This document shows, piece after piece, positions 17,837 to 26,848 of a stretch of 64,000 bases of DNA (the first letter of the stretch is position 1; the number at the start of each line of letters is the position of its first letter). The position numbers and the translations under genes are program-made. The stretch comes from Thalassobaculum sp965228445 (lineage in GTDB: Bacteria > Pseudomonadota > Alphaproteobacteria > Thalassobaculales > Thalassobaculaceae), in the NCBI GenBank assembly GCA_965228445.1, contig OZ245813.1, positions 1,178,001-1,242,000 of the forward strand, read 5' to 3'. A model generated the notes under the pieces. That model saw only the letters and a list, made by a program, of their open reading frames with translations. It had not been told where the DNA came from and searched no databases.

Positions 17837-19076
17837 AGCGCAGGGCCTCTACCGGATCGACGCGGGCCGCGCGCCAGGCCGGATAGATGGTGGCGGCGAA
17901 GCTCAGCCCCAGGGCCATGGCGATCACCACCACGACCTCGGTGGGATCCATCTTCGCCGGCACGTTGGTCAGGAAGTAGATCTCCGGCGGGAACACCGAG
18001 GTGCCGAATACCGTCTCGACCCAGTCCTGGATCGCATGGATGTTGATCACGAACAGCAGGCCGAGCACCGCGCCGACGACCGTGCCGAGCACGCCGATGC
18101 TGGCCCCGGTCATGAAGAAGATACGGGTGATCATCCCGCGCGAGGCGCCCATGGTGCGCAGCACCGCGATGTCCCTGCCCTTGTCCTTCACCAGCATGAT
18201 CATCGAGCTGATGATGTTGAAGGCGGCGACCAGGATGATCAGCGTCAGGATCAGGAACATGACGTTCCGCTCGACCTGCAGCGCGTTGAAGAAGCTGCTG
18301 TTCTGCTGCTGCCAGTCGCGGAAATACACTTCCGGCGGCAGCGCCTGCATCATGTCGAGCCGGACTTCCTTCAGCGAATCCGGATCGACCGTGAAGATCT
18401 CCAGCGCGTTCACCGAGTCGCCCTTCTGGAAGAACACCTGGGCGGCCTCCAGCGGCATGTAGACGAAGCTGTTGTCGTATTCGTACATGCCGACCTCGAA
18501 CAGCGCGACGACCTCATAGGCCTTCATGCGCGGCATGCTGCCGACGACGGTGACGGCGGAGCTCGGCGAGATCAGGGTGACCCGGTCGCCGATCCGCAGG
18601 CCGAGCCGGTGGGCCAGACGGGACCCGACCACCACCGAGTCCTTGCCCTCGAAGGCGTCGAGCGAGCCTTCCTTGATGTTGTCGGCGATCAGCGGCTTGG
18701 CCTTCAGGTCGCTCGGCCGCATGCCGCGCACCGCGCCGCCGGACGCGACGCCGTTGGCGGTCAGCATGGCCTGACCCTCGACCTGCGGGGTGACGCTGAA
18801 CACGCCGGGCACCGAGGCGGCTTCCACCACGAGCTGGTCGTAGTTCTCGATCGATCCGTCCACCGCGTAGACGCCGGCATGGCCGTTCAGGCCCAGAATC
18901 CGGCCGATCAGCTCGGCCCGGAACCCGTTCATCACGCTCATGACGATGATCAGGGTGGCCACCCCAAGCCCGATGCCGAGGAGAGAGAACCCGGCGATCA
19001 CCGAGATGAATCCCTCCTGGCGGCGCGCCCGCAGGTAGCGCATCGCCACCATCCGCTCGAAAGCACCGAAAATCAT
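17829..19076 (-). CDS. LolC/E-type lipoprotein-releasing permease
   Basis: Permease of the Lol lipoprotein-release ABC transporter, 415 aa. The N-terminus RYLRARRQEGFISVIAGFSL is typical of LolC/LolE, followed by a first membrane segment at about 20-45, a large periplasmic domain (about 50-265) and three C-terminal membrane segments of the FtsX fold. Only one permease gene accompanies lolD here, so the transporter is probably a homodimeric (LolF-like) form; that is an inference. It follows proS after 82 bases. Confidence 0.92.
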   Translation of the reverse strand: MIFGAFERMVAMRYLRARRQEGFISVIAGFSLLGIGLGVATLIIVMSVMNGFRAELIGRILGLNGHAGVYAVDGSIENYDQLVVEAASVPGVFSVTPQVEGQAMLTANGVASGGAVRGMRPSDLKAKPLIADNIKEGSLDAFEGKDSVVVGSRLAHRLGLRIGDRVTLISPSSAVTVVGSMPRMKAYEVVALFEVGMYEYDNSFVYMPLEAAQVFFQKGDSVNALEIFTVDPDSLKEVRLDMMQALPPEVYFRDWQQQNSSFFNALQVERNVMFLILTLIILVAAFNIISSMIMLVKDKGRDIAVLRTMGASRGMITRIFFMTGASIGVLGTVVGAVLGLLFVINIHAIQDWVETVFGTSVFPPEIYFLTNVPAKMDPTEVVVVIAMALGLSFAATIYPAWRAARVDPVEALRYE

Positions 19077-19158
19077 GCCCGCCCTCTGTGTGCGGCGCGC
19101 ACTGTCGGCGCCATATGCGGCGAGATCGTGGCGTGCGGCATCGTTCCCGGGCCGCCGG

Positions 19159-20472
19159 TCAGCCGGCGAACCGGTTCAGCGCGGCCTCCGGCGACATCTC
19201 CTCGCGCTCCCCGGTCTTGCGGTTCTTCACCTCGACCACCCCGTTGCCGAGGCCGCGCGGTCCGACCACGATCTGCCAGGGCAGCCCGATCAGGTCCATG
19301 GTCGCCAGCTTGGCGCCCGGCCGGTCGGCGCTGTCATCCATCAGCACCTCGACCCCCGCCTTGCCCAGCTTGGCGTACAGATCTTCCGTCGCCGAATCGC
19401 AGGCGGCGTCGCCGACCTTCAGGTTGACCAGACCGATATGGAAGGGCGCGACCTCCTCCGGCCAGACGATGCCGTTCTCGTCGTGGCTGGCCTCGATGAT
19501 GCCGCCGACCAGGCGGGACACGCCGACGCCGTAGGAGCCCATATGGACCTCGGTCTCCTTGCCGTCGGCCCCGGCGACCTTGGCGCCCATCGGCGCGGAG
19601 TACTTGGTGCCGAAATAGAAGATGTGGCCGACCTCGATGCCGCGGGTGTTCACCAGATCCGCCGGGTCGACCGGGCAGTTGGCCGGGTCGTGCTTCTCGT
19701 CGGTGGCGGCGTAGCGCGCCAGACAGGCATCGACGATCGGCTGCAGGTCGCCCTCGTAGTCGACACCGGCCGGCACCGCGTCGGTGGTCAGCCAGTCCTT
19801 GTGGCAGAACACCTCGCTCTCGCCGGTCTCGGCCAGGATGATGAACTCGTGGCTCATGTCGCCGCCGATCGGGCCGCTGTCGGCGGCCATCGGGATCGCC
19901 TTCAGGCCGAGCCGGTCGAACGTCCGCAGATAGGCGACGAACTGGCGGTTGTAGGCGAGGCGCGCGGCGTCCTTGTCCACGTCGAAGGAATAGGCGTCCT
20001 TCATCAGGAACTCACGCCCACGCATCACGCCGAAGCGGGGACGCACCTCGTCGCGGAACTTCCACTGGATGTGATAGAGCCGGCCCGGCAGTTCCTTGTA
20101 GCTGCGCACATGGGTGCGGAAGATGTCGGTGATCTGCTCCTCGTTGGTCGGCCCGTAGAGCATGTCGCGCTCGTGCCGGTCGGTGATGCGGAGCATCTCC
20201 TTGCCGTAGTCGTCGTAGCGACCGCTCTCGCGCCACAGGTCGGCCGGTTGGATGGTCGGCATCAGGACCTCGTTCCAGCCCGCGGCGTTCTGCTCCTCGC
20301 GCACGATCTGCTCGATCCGCTTTAGCACCTTGAAGCCGAGCGGGAGCCAGGAATAGATGCCGGCGCTGGACTGCTGCATCATCCCCGCCCGCAGCATCAG
20401 ACGGTGGGACACGATCTCCGCCTCGCGGGGCGTGTCCTTCAGGGTCGGCAGGAAATAGCGGGACAGGCGCAT
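19159..20472 (-). CDS. proS: Prolyl-tRNA synthetase (short alphaproteobacterial type)
   Basis: Class II synthetase that charges tRNA-Pro. 437 aa, the short form without the inserted editing domain of E. coli ProS (572 aa), as usual in Alphaproteobacteria. Class II motifs are visible: motif 2 near FRDEVRPRFGVMRGREFLMKD and motif 3 near GSYGVGVSRL, with the C-terminal anticodon-binding domain after about residue 335. ATG at 20472 was chosen because GAGGAAC sits 5 bases upstream; a TTG five codons earlier lies on that site. Head of the proS-lolC/E-lolD run. Confidence 0.95.
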   Translation of the reverse strand: MRLSRYFLPTLKDTPREAEIVSHRLMLRAGMMQQSSAGIYSWLPLGFKVLKRIEQIVREEQNAAGWNEVLMPTIQPADLWRESGRYDDYGKEMLRITDRHERDMLYGPTNEEQITDIFRTHVRSYKELPGRLYHIQWKFRDEVRPRFGVMRGREFLMKDAYSFDVDKDAARLAYNRQFVAYLRTFDRLGLKAIPMAADSGPIGGDMSHEFIILAETGESEVFCHKDWLTTDAVPAGVDYEGDLQPIVDACLARYAATDEKHDPANCPVDPADLVNTRGIEVGHIFYFGTKYSAPMGAKVAGADGKETEVHMGSYGVGVSRLVGGIIEASHDENGIVWPEEVAPFHIGLVNLKVGDAACDSATEDLYAKLGKAGVEVLMDDSADRPGAKLATMDLIGLPWQIVVGPRGLGNGVVEVKNRKTGEREEMSPEAALNRFAG

Positions 20473-20666
20473 CGAGTTCCTCGGCAACTACATACATGGC
20501 GCCGTCGGGCGCGGGTCTGCGCGCGCCGGCGAAAGAGCCCGGGCACGGTGCGGCGCACTCTAGAAAAGCGCCCCTGCCCTGTCCAAGGGAAATCCCGTCC
20601 CAGGGCGGACGTCACGAAGGCTCGCAGGTCGGTCGGATGGGAAGCCGCGTCGGCGGCCCGAGGGTC

Positions 20667-21155
20667 TCAGACGCCGCGCAGGCCGAAGTTCAGCAGCGAG
20701 ATCCAGAACCGCTCGAGATCGCGGTAGGAGGTGCTGGCGGTCTTCAGGTTGCCCGCCTCGACCGGCACGCCCGGCAGCGCCTTGGCATGGCGCTCGAACA
20801 TAGCGTCGATCTCCTTGCACAGGGACAGGCCCTTGTCCGACAACCGCACGCGGATCGAACGGCGGTCGTGGGTCGAGCGTTCCTGCACCAGATAGCCGTT
20901 CTCGACCATCTTGCGGACGTTGTAGGAGACGTTGGAGCCCAGGTAGTAGCCGCGGTTGGTCAGTTCGCCGACCGTCAGCTCCTCATCGCTGATATTGAAC
21001 AGGATGAGCGCCTGGATGTTGTTGATGTCCTCGACGCCGATGCGGTCGAGCTCGGTCTTCACCACTTCCAGGAACTGGCGGTGGAGACGCTCGATCAGCT
21101 TGATCGCGTCCAAATACTCGCGGCGGAGGTCCGTCACATCATCCGTCATTGTCAT
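20667..21155 (-). CDS. ldtR: MarR-family regulator, LdtR type
   Basis: 162 aa winged-helix regulator. The central stretch, with INNIQALILFNI, ELTVGELTNRGYYLGSNVSY and QERSTHDRRSIRVRLS, is the highly conserved signature of LdtR, a MarR-family regulator in Rhizobiales and relatives linked to L,D-transpeptidase and envelope-stress genes. The wing DRR motif is intact. No transpeptidase gene is next to it, so its targets lie elsewhere. A start at MTMTDDV is assumed; a second ATG two codons in is possible. A palindrome in its upstream region may be an operator. Confidence 0.88.
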   Translation of the reverse strand: MTMTDDVTDLRREYLDAIKLIERLHRQFLEVVKTELDRIGVEDINNIQALILFNISDEELTVGELTNRGYYLGSNVSYNVRKMVENGYLVQERSTHDRRSIRVRLSDKGLSLCKEIDAMFERHAKALPGVPVEAGNLKTASTSYRDLERFWISLLNFGLRGV

Positions 21156-21217
21156 TGCATATCCCGCCGCAACTCGCCCCTATAACCGATACCATTGGAG
21201 AAGCGCACCCATCAACG

Positions 21218-21227
21218 GGTCTAGACC
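21218..21227. promoter_or_regulatory. Palindrome GGTCTAGACC upstream of the MarR gene
   Basis: Perfect 10-bp palindrome about 63 bases upstream of the MarR-type gene start. A second GTCTA occurs 14 bases further (21233-21237), giving two half-sites in the same orientation on the plus strand. MarR-family proteins often bind such palindromes in their own promoters. No clear -35/-10 pair was found around it. Confidence 0.35.
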
Positions 21228-21260
21228 AACACGTCTACACACGCAACTCGTTTCGCTGAA

Positions 21261-22151
21261 TTAGAAATCTCCGTCGCCCCGGATCATCTTGATGATGCCG
21301 GAGAAGTCCGTCTCGGCATGGCCGCGGTCGACAAAGTCACGGAACAATTGCATCGCCTCCGCGCCCAGCGGCGTCTGGGCGTGAACCTGCTCGGCGGCGT
21401 CCTGCGACAGCCCCAGATCCTTCAGCATCATCGCCGCGGTGAAGCCCGGCTTGAAATCGCGGTTCGAGGCCGCCGTCTCGGTCAGCCCCGGCACCGGGCA
21501 GTTCACGGTCATCGACCAGCTCTGACCCGAGGATTTGGAGCTGATGGCGAACAGCTTGGCGGTGTCCAAGCCCAGCTTTTCCGCCATGGAGAACGCCTCG
21601 CACTGGCCGATCATGTTGATCGCCAACATCATGTTGTTGCAGATCTTCGCCGCCTGGCCGTTGCCGCTGCCGCCGGCATGGACGATGGTCTTGCCCATCG
21701 CCTCCAGGATCGGTTTGGCGCGCTCGAACGCCGCGTCGGTGCCGCCGACCATGAAGGTCAGGGTGGCCGCCGCCGCACCGGTGGTGCCGCCGGAGACCGG
21801 TGCGTCGACCATCTCCAGGCCTTTGCCGGCGGCGTCGGAGGCAACCTCCCGGGCCGTCGCCACATCGATGGTCGAGCAGTCGATCAGCAGGGTCCCGTCC
21901 GCAACCTTTGGCAGAATCGACTCGCCGTAGACCTTTTTGACCTGCGGCCCGGCGGGGAGCATGGAGACGACGATCTCCACCGAATCGACACACTCCTCGG
22001 TCGAGCCGGCCGCCGCGCCGCCGGCCGCCTCCAGAGCCTTGCGCTGGTCATCCGACAGATCGAACCCGCGCACCGTGTGCCCGGCCTTGATCAGGTTGGT
22101 CGCCATGGGCAGGCCCATGTTGCCGAGGCCGATGAAACCGATCGTCGCCAT
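21261..22151 (-). CDS. mmsB: 3-hydroxyisobutyrate dehydrogenase
   Basis: Oxidises 3-hydroxyisobutyrate to methylmalonate semialdehyde with NAD in valine degradation. 296 aa. The dinucleotide-binding loop GLGNMG is at residues 8-13; the substrate motif DAPVSGGTTGA and the catalytic Lys in GNGQAAKICNNM are present. It is the last gene of the acyl-CoA dehydrogenase / hydrolase / dehydrogenase run, giving three consecutive valine-pathway steps. The semialdehyde dehydrogenase (mmsA) is not in view. Confidence 0.94.
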   Translation of the reverse strand: MATIGFIGLGNMGLPMATNLIKAGHTVRGFDLSDDQRKALEAAGGAAAGSTEECVDSVEIVVSMLPAGPQVKKVYGESILPKVADGTLLIDCSTIDVATAREVASDAAGKGLEMVDAPVSGGTTGAAAATLTFMVGGTDAAFERAKPILEAMGKTIVHAGGSGNGQAAKICNNMMLAINMIGQCEAFSMAEKLGLDTAKLFAISSKSSGQSWSMTVNCPVPGLTETAASNRDFKPGFTAAMMLKDLGLSQDAAEQVHAQTPLGAEAMQLFRDFVDRGHAETDFSGIIKMIRGDGDF

Positions 22152-22226
22152 GCTGTCCCTCCCGAGGACCCTATTGTCGTTGACGCAGTCGCGTGTCGGG
22201 CATGCTCAAGCCTGCCCGGCCCGCGG

Positions 22227-23303
22227 TCAAGCCAGGGACCAGTCCCCCTGGGGCGGTGCGCTGAAATGCGCCGCGACGATGTCGCTCCCGACCTCCGCCA
22301 GGGTGGCCGGCTGCCATTTCGGCGCATGGTCCTTGTCGACCAGCACCGCGCGGATGCCCTCGTAGTAGTCGTGGCCGGCCATGCAGGCCTGGGACAGCCG
22401 ATACTCCAGCAGCAGCACCTCGGCCAGGCTGGACGCCTCCTTGCCGCGGCGCATCAGCTCCAGGCTGATCTTCATGCTGGTCGGCGACTTGTGCAGCAGG
22501 TTGTCGCGGGTTTCCAACGCGAAATCGGAGCCCTCCGCCGACAGGGCGTCGACGATCCCCTCCACCGTGCTCGCCTTGAAGCAGCTGTCGATCACGCCGC
22601 GATGCGGGGCGAGCGGATCCTCGCCGGCCGGCTCGGCCAGGCGCTCCAGAACGTCGTTCACCGCCTGACGGCCGCCCGATCCGGCGGCCATCGCCGAGGC
22701 GACCTGCGCCTCGAATCCCTCCAGCCGGCTCGACGGCACGAAATGGGTGCCGATGCCCAGCGCACAGGCGCCGGCTGCATCCAGCCGGGCGCCGGTCAGC
22801 GCCAGATACGTGCCGGTCTCGCCCGGCAGCCGGGGCAGGAACCAGCCGCCGCCCACGTCCGGGAACAGGCCGATCGCCGTCTCCGGCATGGCGAACATCA
22901 GCCGTTCGGTGACGATCCGGTGCGAGCCGTGGATCGACACGCCGACCCCGCCGCCCATGGTCACGCCGTCCAGCAGCGCCACGAACGGCTTGGAGAAGGC
23001 GTGGATCTGGTGGTTGAGCCGGTATTCGTCGAAGAAGAACCACTTGGAGAGTTCAGACGGCTCGCCGCCGTTCTGCTCCTTGACCGATTTCCACACCGCG
23101 CGGACGTCGCCGCCGGCGCAGAACGCCTTCTCGCCCTCGCCCTTGATCGCCACGGCGCCGATGGCGTCGTCGTGCTCCCACACGTCCAGCTTTGCCGCCA
23201 TCTCCTTGACCATGCCGTGGGTCAGCGCGTTCAGCGCCTTGGGCCGGGTCAGCTCGACCGTCGCCAGGCCGCCATCGGTCGAAAACTTGATCTCGTCGCT
23301 CAC
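22227..23303 (-). CDS. 3-hydroxyisobutyryl-CoA hydrolase
   Basis: Crotonase-fold hydrolase (HIBCH type) releasing 3-hydroxyisobutyrate from its CoA ester in valine breakdown. 358 aa, longer than ordinary enoyl-CoA hydratases (about 260) and typical of HIBCH. Markers: FCAGGDVRAVW (oxyanion hole, about 61-71) and MPETAIGLFPDVGGGWFLPR, with the acidic residues specific to the hydrolases. Neighbours on both sides supply the preceding and following steps, so hydrolase rather than hydratase is well supported. Confidence 0.93.
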   Translation of the reverse strand: MSDEIKFSTDGGLATVELTRPKALNALTHGMVKEMAAKLDVWEHDDAIGAVAIKGEGEKAFCAGGDVRAVWKSVKEQNGGEPSELSKWFFFDEYRLNHQIHAFSKPFVALLDGVTMGGGVGVSIHGSHRIVTERLMFAMPETAIGLFPDVGGGWFLPRLPGETGTYLALTGARLDAAGACALGIGTHFVPSSRLEGFEAQVASAMAAGSGGRQAVNDVLERLAEPAGEDPLAPHRGVIDSCFKASTVEGIVDALSAEGSDFALETRDNLLHKSPTSMKISLELMRRGKEASSLAEVLLLEYRLSQACMAGHDYYEGIRAVLVDKDHAPKWQPATLAEVGSDIVAAHFSAPPQGDWSLA

Positions 23304-23335
23304 ATCCGTCTCCGGGTGGGTCAGGTGGGGTGGTG

Positions 23336-24478
23336 TCAGTCGGCCAGCAGCTTGCGGGCGATGATCACGCGCATGATCTCATTGGTCCCTTCCAGGATCC
23401 GATGCACGCGCAGATCCCGCAGCAGCCGCTCGATCGGATAATCCCTCAGGTACCCGTAACCGCCATGAAGCTGCAATGCCTCGTCGACGATCCGGTAGCC
23501 GATATCGGTGGCGAAGCGCTTCGCCATGGCGGCGTGCTGGGTCGCCTCGGGCGATTTCGCATCGAGACTGGCCGCCGCCCGGTGCACCATCAGACGGGCG
23601 GCCTCCAACTCGGTCGCCATGTCGGCGAGGCGGAACTGGGTCGCCTGGAAATCGGCAATCGCCTGGCCGAAGGCCTTGCGGTCCTTCACATAGGACAGCG
23701 ACGCCTCCAGCGACGCCCGCGCGCCGCCGAGCGAACAGGCCGCGATGTTGATTCGCCCGCCGTCTAGCCCGGCCATGGCGATGCGGAAACCCTGGCCCTC
23801 GGCCCCGACCAGATTCTCCGCCGGCACCTTGCAGTCGTCGAAATTGACCATGGCGGTCGGCTGGCTGTTCCAGCCGAGCTTCTTCTCGTTCTCGCCGAAG
23901 GACAGGCCCGGCGTGTCCTTCTCCACCAGGATGCAGGAGATGCCCCTGGCCCCCTCCTCCCCGGTCCGGCACATGACCGCATAGACGTCGCTGGTGCCAC
24001 CGCCGGAAATGAAGGCCTTGCCGCCGTTCAGCACATAGTGGGAGTTGCCGACCTTTTCCGCCCGGGTCTTGAGCGCCGCCGCGTCGGAGCCGGCTCCCGG
24101 CTCGGTCAGGCAGTAGCTGGCGATCTGCTCCATGGTGGCGAGCTTCGGCAGGAAGCGCTGGCGGATCTCGTCGCTGCCGTAGCTGTCGACCATCCAGGCG
24201 ACCATGTTGTGGATCGACAGGAAGGCGGCCGTCGACACGCAGCCGGCCGAGAGTTCCTCGAATGCGATCGCGGCGTCCAGCCGCCCGAGCCCGGACCCGC
24301 CCACATCGTCGCGCACATAGATCGCGCCGAGGCCGAGTTCGGCCAGTTCCTTCAGCACGTCGACCGGGAAATGCGCGGTCTCGTCCCATTCGGCGGCGTT
24401 CGGTGCCAACCGGTCGGCGGCAAAGGAACGCGCCATGTCGCGGATCGCGTGCTGCTCTTCACTGAGTTGGAAATCCAT
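23336..24478 (-). CDS. Acyl-CoA dehydrogenase, probably isobutyryl-CoA dehydrogenase
   Basis: FAD-dependent acyl-CoA dehydrogenase, 380 aa. Motifs: CLTEPGAGSDAAALKT (flavin and substrate loop), GKAFISGGG, the C-terminal YPIERLLRDLRVHRILEGTNE with the catalytic Glu of EGT, and a preceding QLHGGYGYL. The operon partners (HIBCH and 3-hydroxyisobutyrate dehydrogenase) argue for isobutyryl-CoA as substrate; the sequence alone fits other branched short-chain substrates too. Divergent from hemB with 242 bases between. Confidence 0.9.
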   Translation of the reverse strand: MDFQLSEEQHAIRDMARSFAADRLAPNAAEWDETAHFPVDVLKELAELGLGAIYVRDDVGGSGLGRLDAAIAFEELSAGCVSTAAFLSIHNMVAWMVDSYGSDEIRQRFLPKLATMEQIASYCLTEPGAGSDAAALKTRAEKVGNSHYVLNGGKAFISGGGTSDVYAVMCRTGEEGARGISCILVEKDTPGLSFGENEKKLGWNSQPTAMVNFDDCKVPAENLVGAEGQGFRIAMAGLDGGRINIAACSLGGARASLEASLSYVKDRKAFGQAIADFQATQFRLADMATELEAARLMVHRAAASLDAKSPEATQHAAMAKRFATDIGYRIVDEALQLHGGYGYLRDYPIERLLRDLRVHRILEGTNEIMRVIIARKLLAD

Positions 24479-24599
24479 CTGCGTCCCTCCTGCGGGCTGA
24501 GGCCCCGGTTGCGCCCCCCGGCTGCCACCCTGCGCCTCTTCGTCTACGCCGGTACCCGGATTATAGACGGTCTGGGCTTACCGATCGCGGCGGCGCGGG

Positions 24600-24628
24600 A
24601 TAATCTGAACCGCTTTCGGACAAGTCAA
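24600..24628 (-). promoter_or_regulatory. Candidate sigma-70 promoter of the valine operon
   Basis: On the minus strand TTGACT (24628-24623), a 17-base spacer and GATTAT (24605-24600), 5/6 and 4/6 matches. A perfect TATAAT is also present at 24565-24560 on the same strand but lacks a good -35. Either would leave a leader of roughly 75-115 bases before the dehydrogenase start at 24478. Confidence 0.42.
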
Positions 24629-24720
24629 CGGTGCCCCAAGGTCAACCGGACCCTGCCGCCGTTGCATCGCAAGATGGGTCGCTTACACTCCGGCGCAACA
24701 ACAAGACGAACGAGGACGCC

Positions 24721-25746
24721 ATGCCCTTCAACGGCCGCCCCAAGACCCTGATCGCCCCGTCAACCGGCTACCCCACCACCCGTCTGCGCCGCCCGCGCCA
24801 GGCCGACTGGTCGCGCCGGCTGGTCGCCGAGAACGCGCTGAGCGTGAACGACCTGATCTGGCCGGTCTTCGTCCATGCCGGCGACGAGCCCCGGGTTCCG
24901 GTGGAGAGCATGCCCGGCGTCGTGCGCTATTCCGTCGCCGAACTGGCCGAGGTGGCCCGCGAGGCCGCCGATCTCGGAATCCCGGTGATCGGCGTGTTTC
25001 CCTATGTGGAAGGCGACCTGAAGGACGCCCAGGGCAGCTATGCGGTGGCCGACAACAACGTGGTCTGCCAGGCGGTCGAGGCGGTGAAGAACGCCGTGCC
25101 GACCCTCGGCGTGATGTGCGACGCCGCCCTCGACCCGTTCACCAGCCACGGCCATGACGGGCTGCTGGAGGACGGCTCCATCCTGAACGACGAGACGGTG
25201 GAGATCCTGGTCCGCCAGTCGGTGCTTCAGGCCAGTGCCGGCTGCGACATCATCTCGCCGTCGGACATGATGGACGGCCGGGTCGGCGCGATCCGCAAGG
25301 GCCTGGACGAGGCCGGGTTCCAGAACGTGCTGATCATGTCCTACGCGGCGAAATACGCCTCGGGCTTCTACGCGCCGTTCCGCGCGGCGGTCGGGTCGGC
25401 CTCGACCCTGGGCACCGCCTCCAAATCGACCTACCAGATGGACCCGGCCAACACCGACGAGGCCCTGCGCGAGGTGGCCCTGGACATCGCCGAGGGCGCC
25501 GACATGGTCATGGTCAAGCCCGGCATGCCCTATCTCGACATCGTGCGCCGGGTGAAGGACACCTTCGGGGTGCCGACCTACGCCTACCAGGTCTCCGGCG
25601 AGTACTCGATGATCATGGCCGCGGCCGAGCGTGGCTGGCTCGACGGCGAGCGGGCGATGATGGAGAGCCTTATGGGCTTCAAGCGCGCGGGGGCGGACGG
25701 GATCCTGACGTATTTCGCGATCGAGGCGGCCAAGCGTCTGAAGTAG
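24721..25746 (+). CDS. hemB: Porphobilinogen synthase (delta-aminolevulinate dehydratase)
   Basis: Condenses two 5-aminolevulinate molecules to porphobilinogen in heme synthesis. 341 aa from ATG at 24721, whose N-terminus (RLRRPRQADWSRRLVAEN) is typical. Active-site lysines lie in MSYAAKYASGFYAPFR and VMVKPGMPYLD. The cysteine-rich zinc site of many HemB proteins is replaced by MCDAALDPFTSHGHDG, with aspartates, the magnesium-dependent form known from Alphaproteobacteria. Open frame extends 90 bases upstream without support. Confidence 0.96.
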   Translation: MPFNGRPKTLIAPSTGYPTTRLRRPRQADWSRRLVAENALSVNDLIWPVFVHAGDEPRVPVESMPGVVRYSVAELAEVAREAADLGIPVIGVFPYVEGDLKDAQGSYAVADNNVVCQAVEAVKNAVPTLGVMCDAALDPFTSHGHDGLLEDGSILNDETVEILVRQSVLQASAGCDIISPSDMMDGRVGAIRKGLDEAGFQNVLIMSYAAKYASGFYAPFRAAVGSASTLGTASKSTYQMDPANTDEALREVALDIAEGADMVMVKPGMPYLDIVRRVKDTFGVPTYAYQVSGEYSMIMAAAERGWLDGERAMMESLMGFKRAGADGILTYFAIEAAKRLK

Positions 25747-25825
25747 GGGGGCGCTTCTTCTCTCCCCTCAGCACCTTACCACCTTCCCACGCTCCCCGGA
25801 CTAACGACGCCTGATGACCGGCTCG

Positions 25826-25844
25826 CCCCGGAACAAGTCCGGGG
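25826..25844. repeat. Small extragenic hairpin
   Basis: Perfect 7-bp stem CCCCGGA / TCCGGGG with a 5-base loop between the convergent hemB and hydrolase genes. A related CTCCCCGGAC occurs about 30 bases upstream. No T-run follows, so a role as terminator is uncertain; the composition recalls the longer palindromic elements near 9.0 and 63.7 kb. Confidence 0.4.
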
Positions 25845-25864
25845 AATGTGAGGGAAAGTAGGGT

Positions 25865-26848
25865 TCACACCCCCGCCAGAAACCGCACCGCTTCGGCGTC
25901 CGACCACACGCCGTCCGGCCCGTGGAACCCCACATGGCCGCCGTGGCGGGTCAGGGTCGCCTGCACCGCCGGGCAGGCCTCCCAGTCCACCGCCAGATAC
26001 CCTTCTTTCGGGATCCAGGGATCGTCGAGCGCGTGGATCACCCGGGTCGGCACCGCGATCCGCGCCAGGAAGCCGGCGGCCGAGTTCCGGGCGTAGTAGT
26101 CGGCCGCGTCGGCAAACCCGTTACACGGCGCGGTGAAGGCGTCGTCGAAGGCGATCACCGAGCGTGCCGCCGCCAGCCTCTCCCGCTCCTGCGGCGACAA
26201 TCCACCGGGGACCGACGCCGTCTCCGCCCGCATCGCGGCGAGCAGGTGACGGTGATAGGCGGTGTTGCGGGGAACGGTGAAATGGCGGGCCGTGCCCATC
26301 AGGTCGACCGGAGCGGAGACCGCCACCGCGCCCCGGATCCCCGTCTCGGCACCGAACTCCGCCACACCCTTCAGCAGCATGTTGGCGCCCAGTGACCAGC
26401 CGATCAGCGCCACGCCGTCGCGCGCGGCGCTTCCGTTGCCCTGGAGCCGGTCGATCACCGCCGCCAGATCCTCGCTGCGGCCCGAATGGTACTGCTGACG
26501 GCAGAGCGGCCGGCTGGCCCCGGCGCCGCGCAGGTTGAGCCGAAGGGTGGAGAAGCCGGCCTCCAGGAAGCGCCGCGCCGCACGCCGCATATAGATGCTC
26601 TCCGCATCCCCCGTCAGGCCGTGGATCAGCACCGCGAGCGGCCGCCCGGCTACCGGGTTCGCCGGCCGGTCCAGCAGGCCGATCAGCGTATCGCCGGTGC
26701 CGTCCGGCATCTCGAAGGACAGGGTCTCCGTCGACACCGAGGGCACCGGTTCGTCCGGCCGCACGATGAAGTCCCGGAGGGTCTGGAGATCACCGCCGAT
26801 CCAGGGAAACCGCTGGCGGAACGGCTGGACGCCGATCTCAGCCGGCAT
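25865..26848 (-). CDS. Alpha/beta hydrolase, YheT-like
   Basis: 327 aa alpha/beta-fold hydrolase of the YheT (COG0429) type. Features: FPWIGGDLQT near the N-terminus (common in this family), an oxyanion-side VLIHGLTGDAES, RGAGAS, the nucleophile elbow GWSLGAN, and a late HGGHVGF with the likely catalytic His. Substrate unknown; family members act on small esters. It overlaps the preceding hydrolase gene by 11 bases, implying translational coupling. Confidence 0.88.
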   Translation of the reverse strand: MPAEIGVQPFRQRFPWIGGDLQTLRDFIVRPDEPVPSVSTETLSFEMPDGTGDTLIGLLDRPANPVAGRPLAVLIHGLTGDAESIYMRRAARRFLEAGFSTLRLNLRGAGASRPLCRQQYHSGRSEDLAAVIDRLQGNGSAARDGVALIGWSLGANMLLKGVAEFGAETGIRGAVAVSAPVDLMGTARHFTVPRNTAYHRHLLAAMRAETASVPGGLSPQERERLAAARSVIAFDDAFTAPCNGFADAADYYARNSAAGFLARIAVPTRVIHALDDPWIPKEGYLAVDWEACPAVQATLTRHGGHVGFHGPDGVWSDAEAVRFLAGV

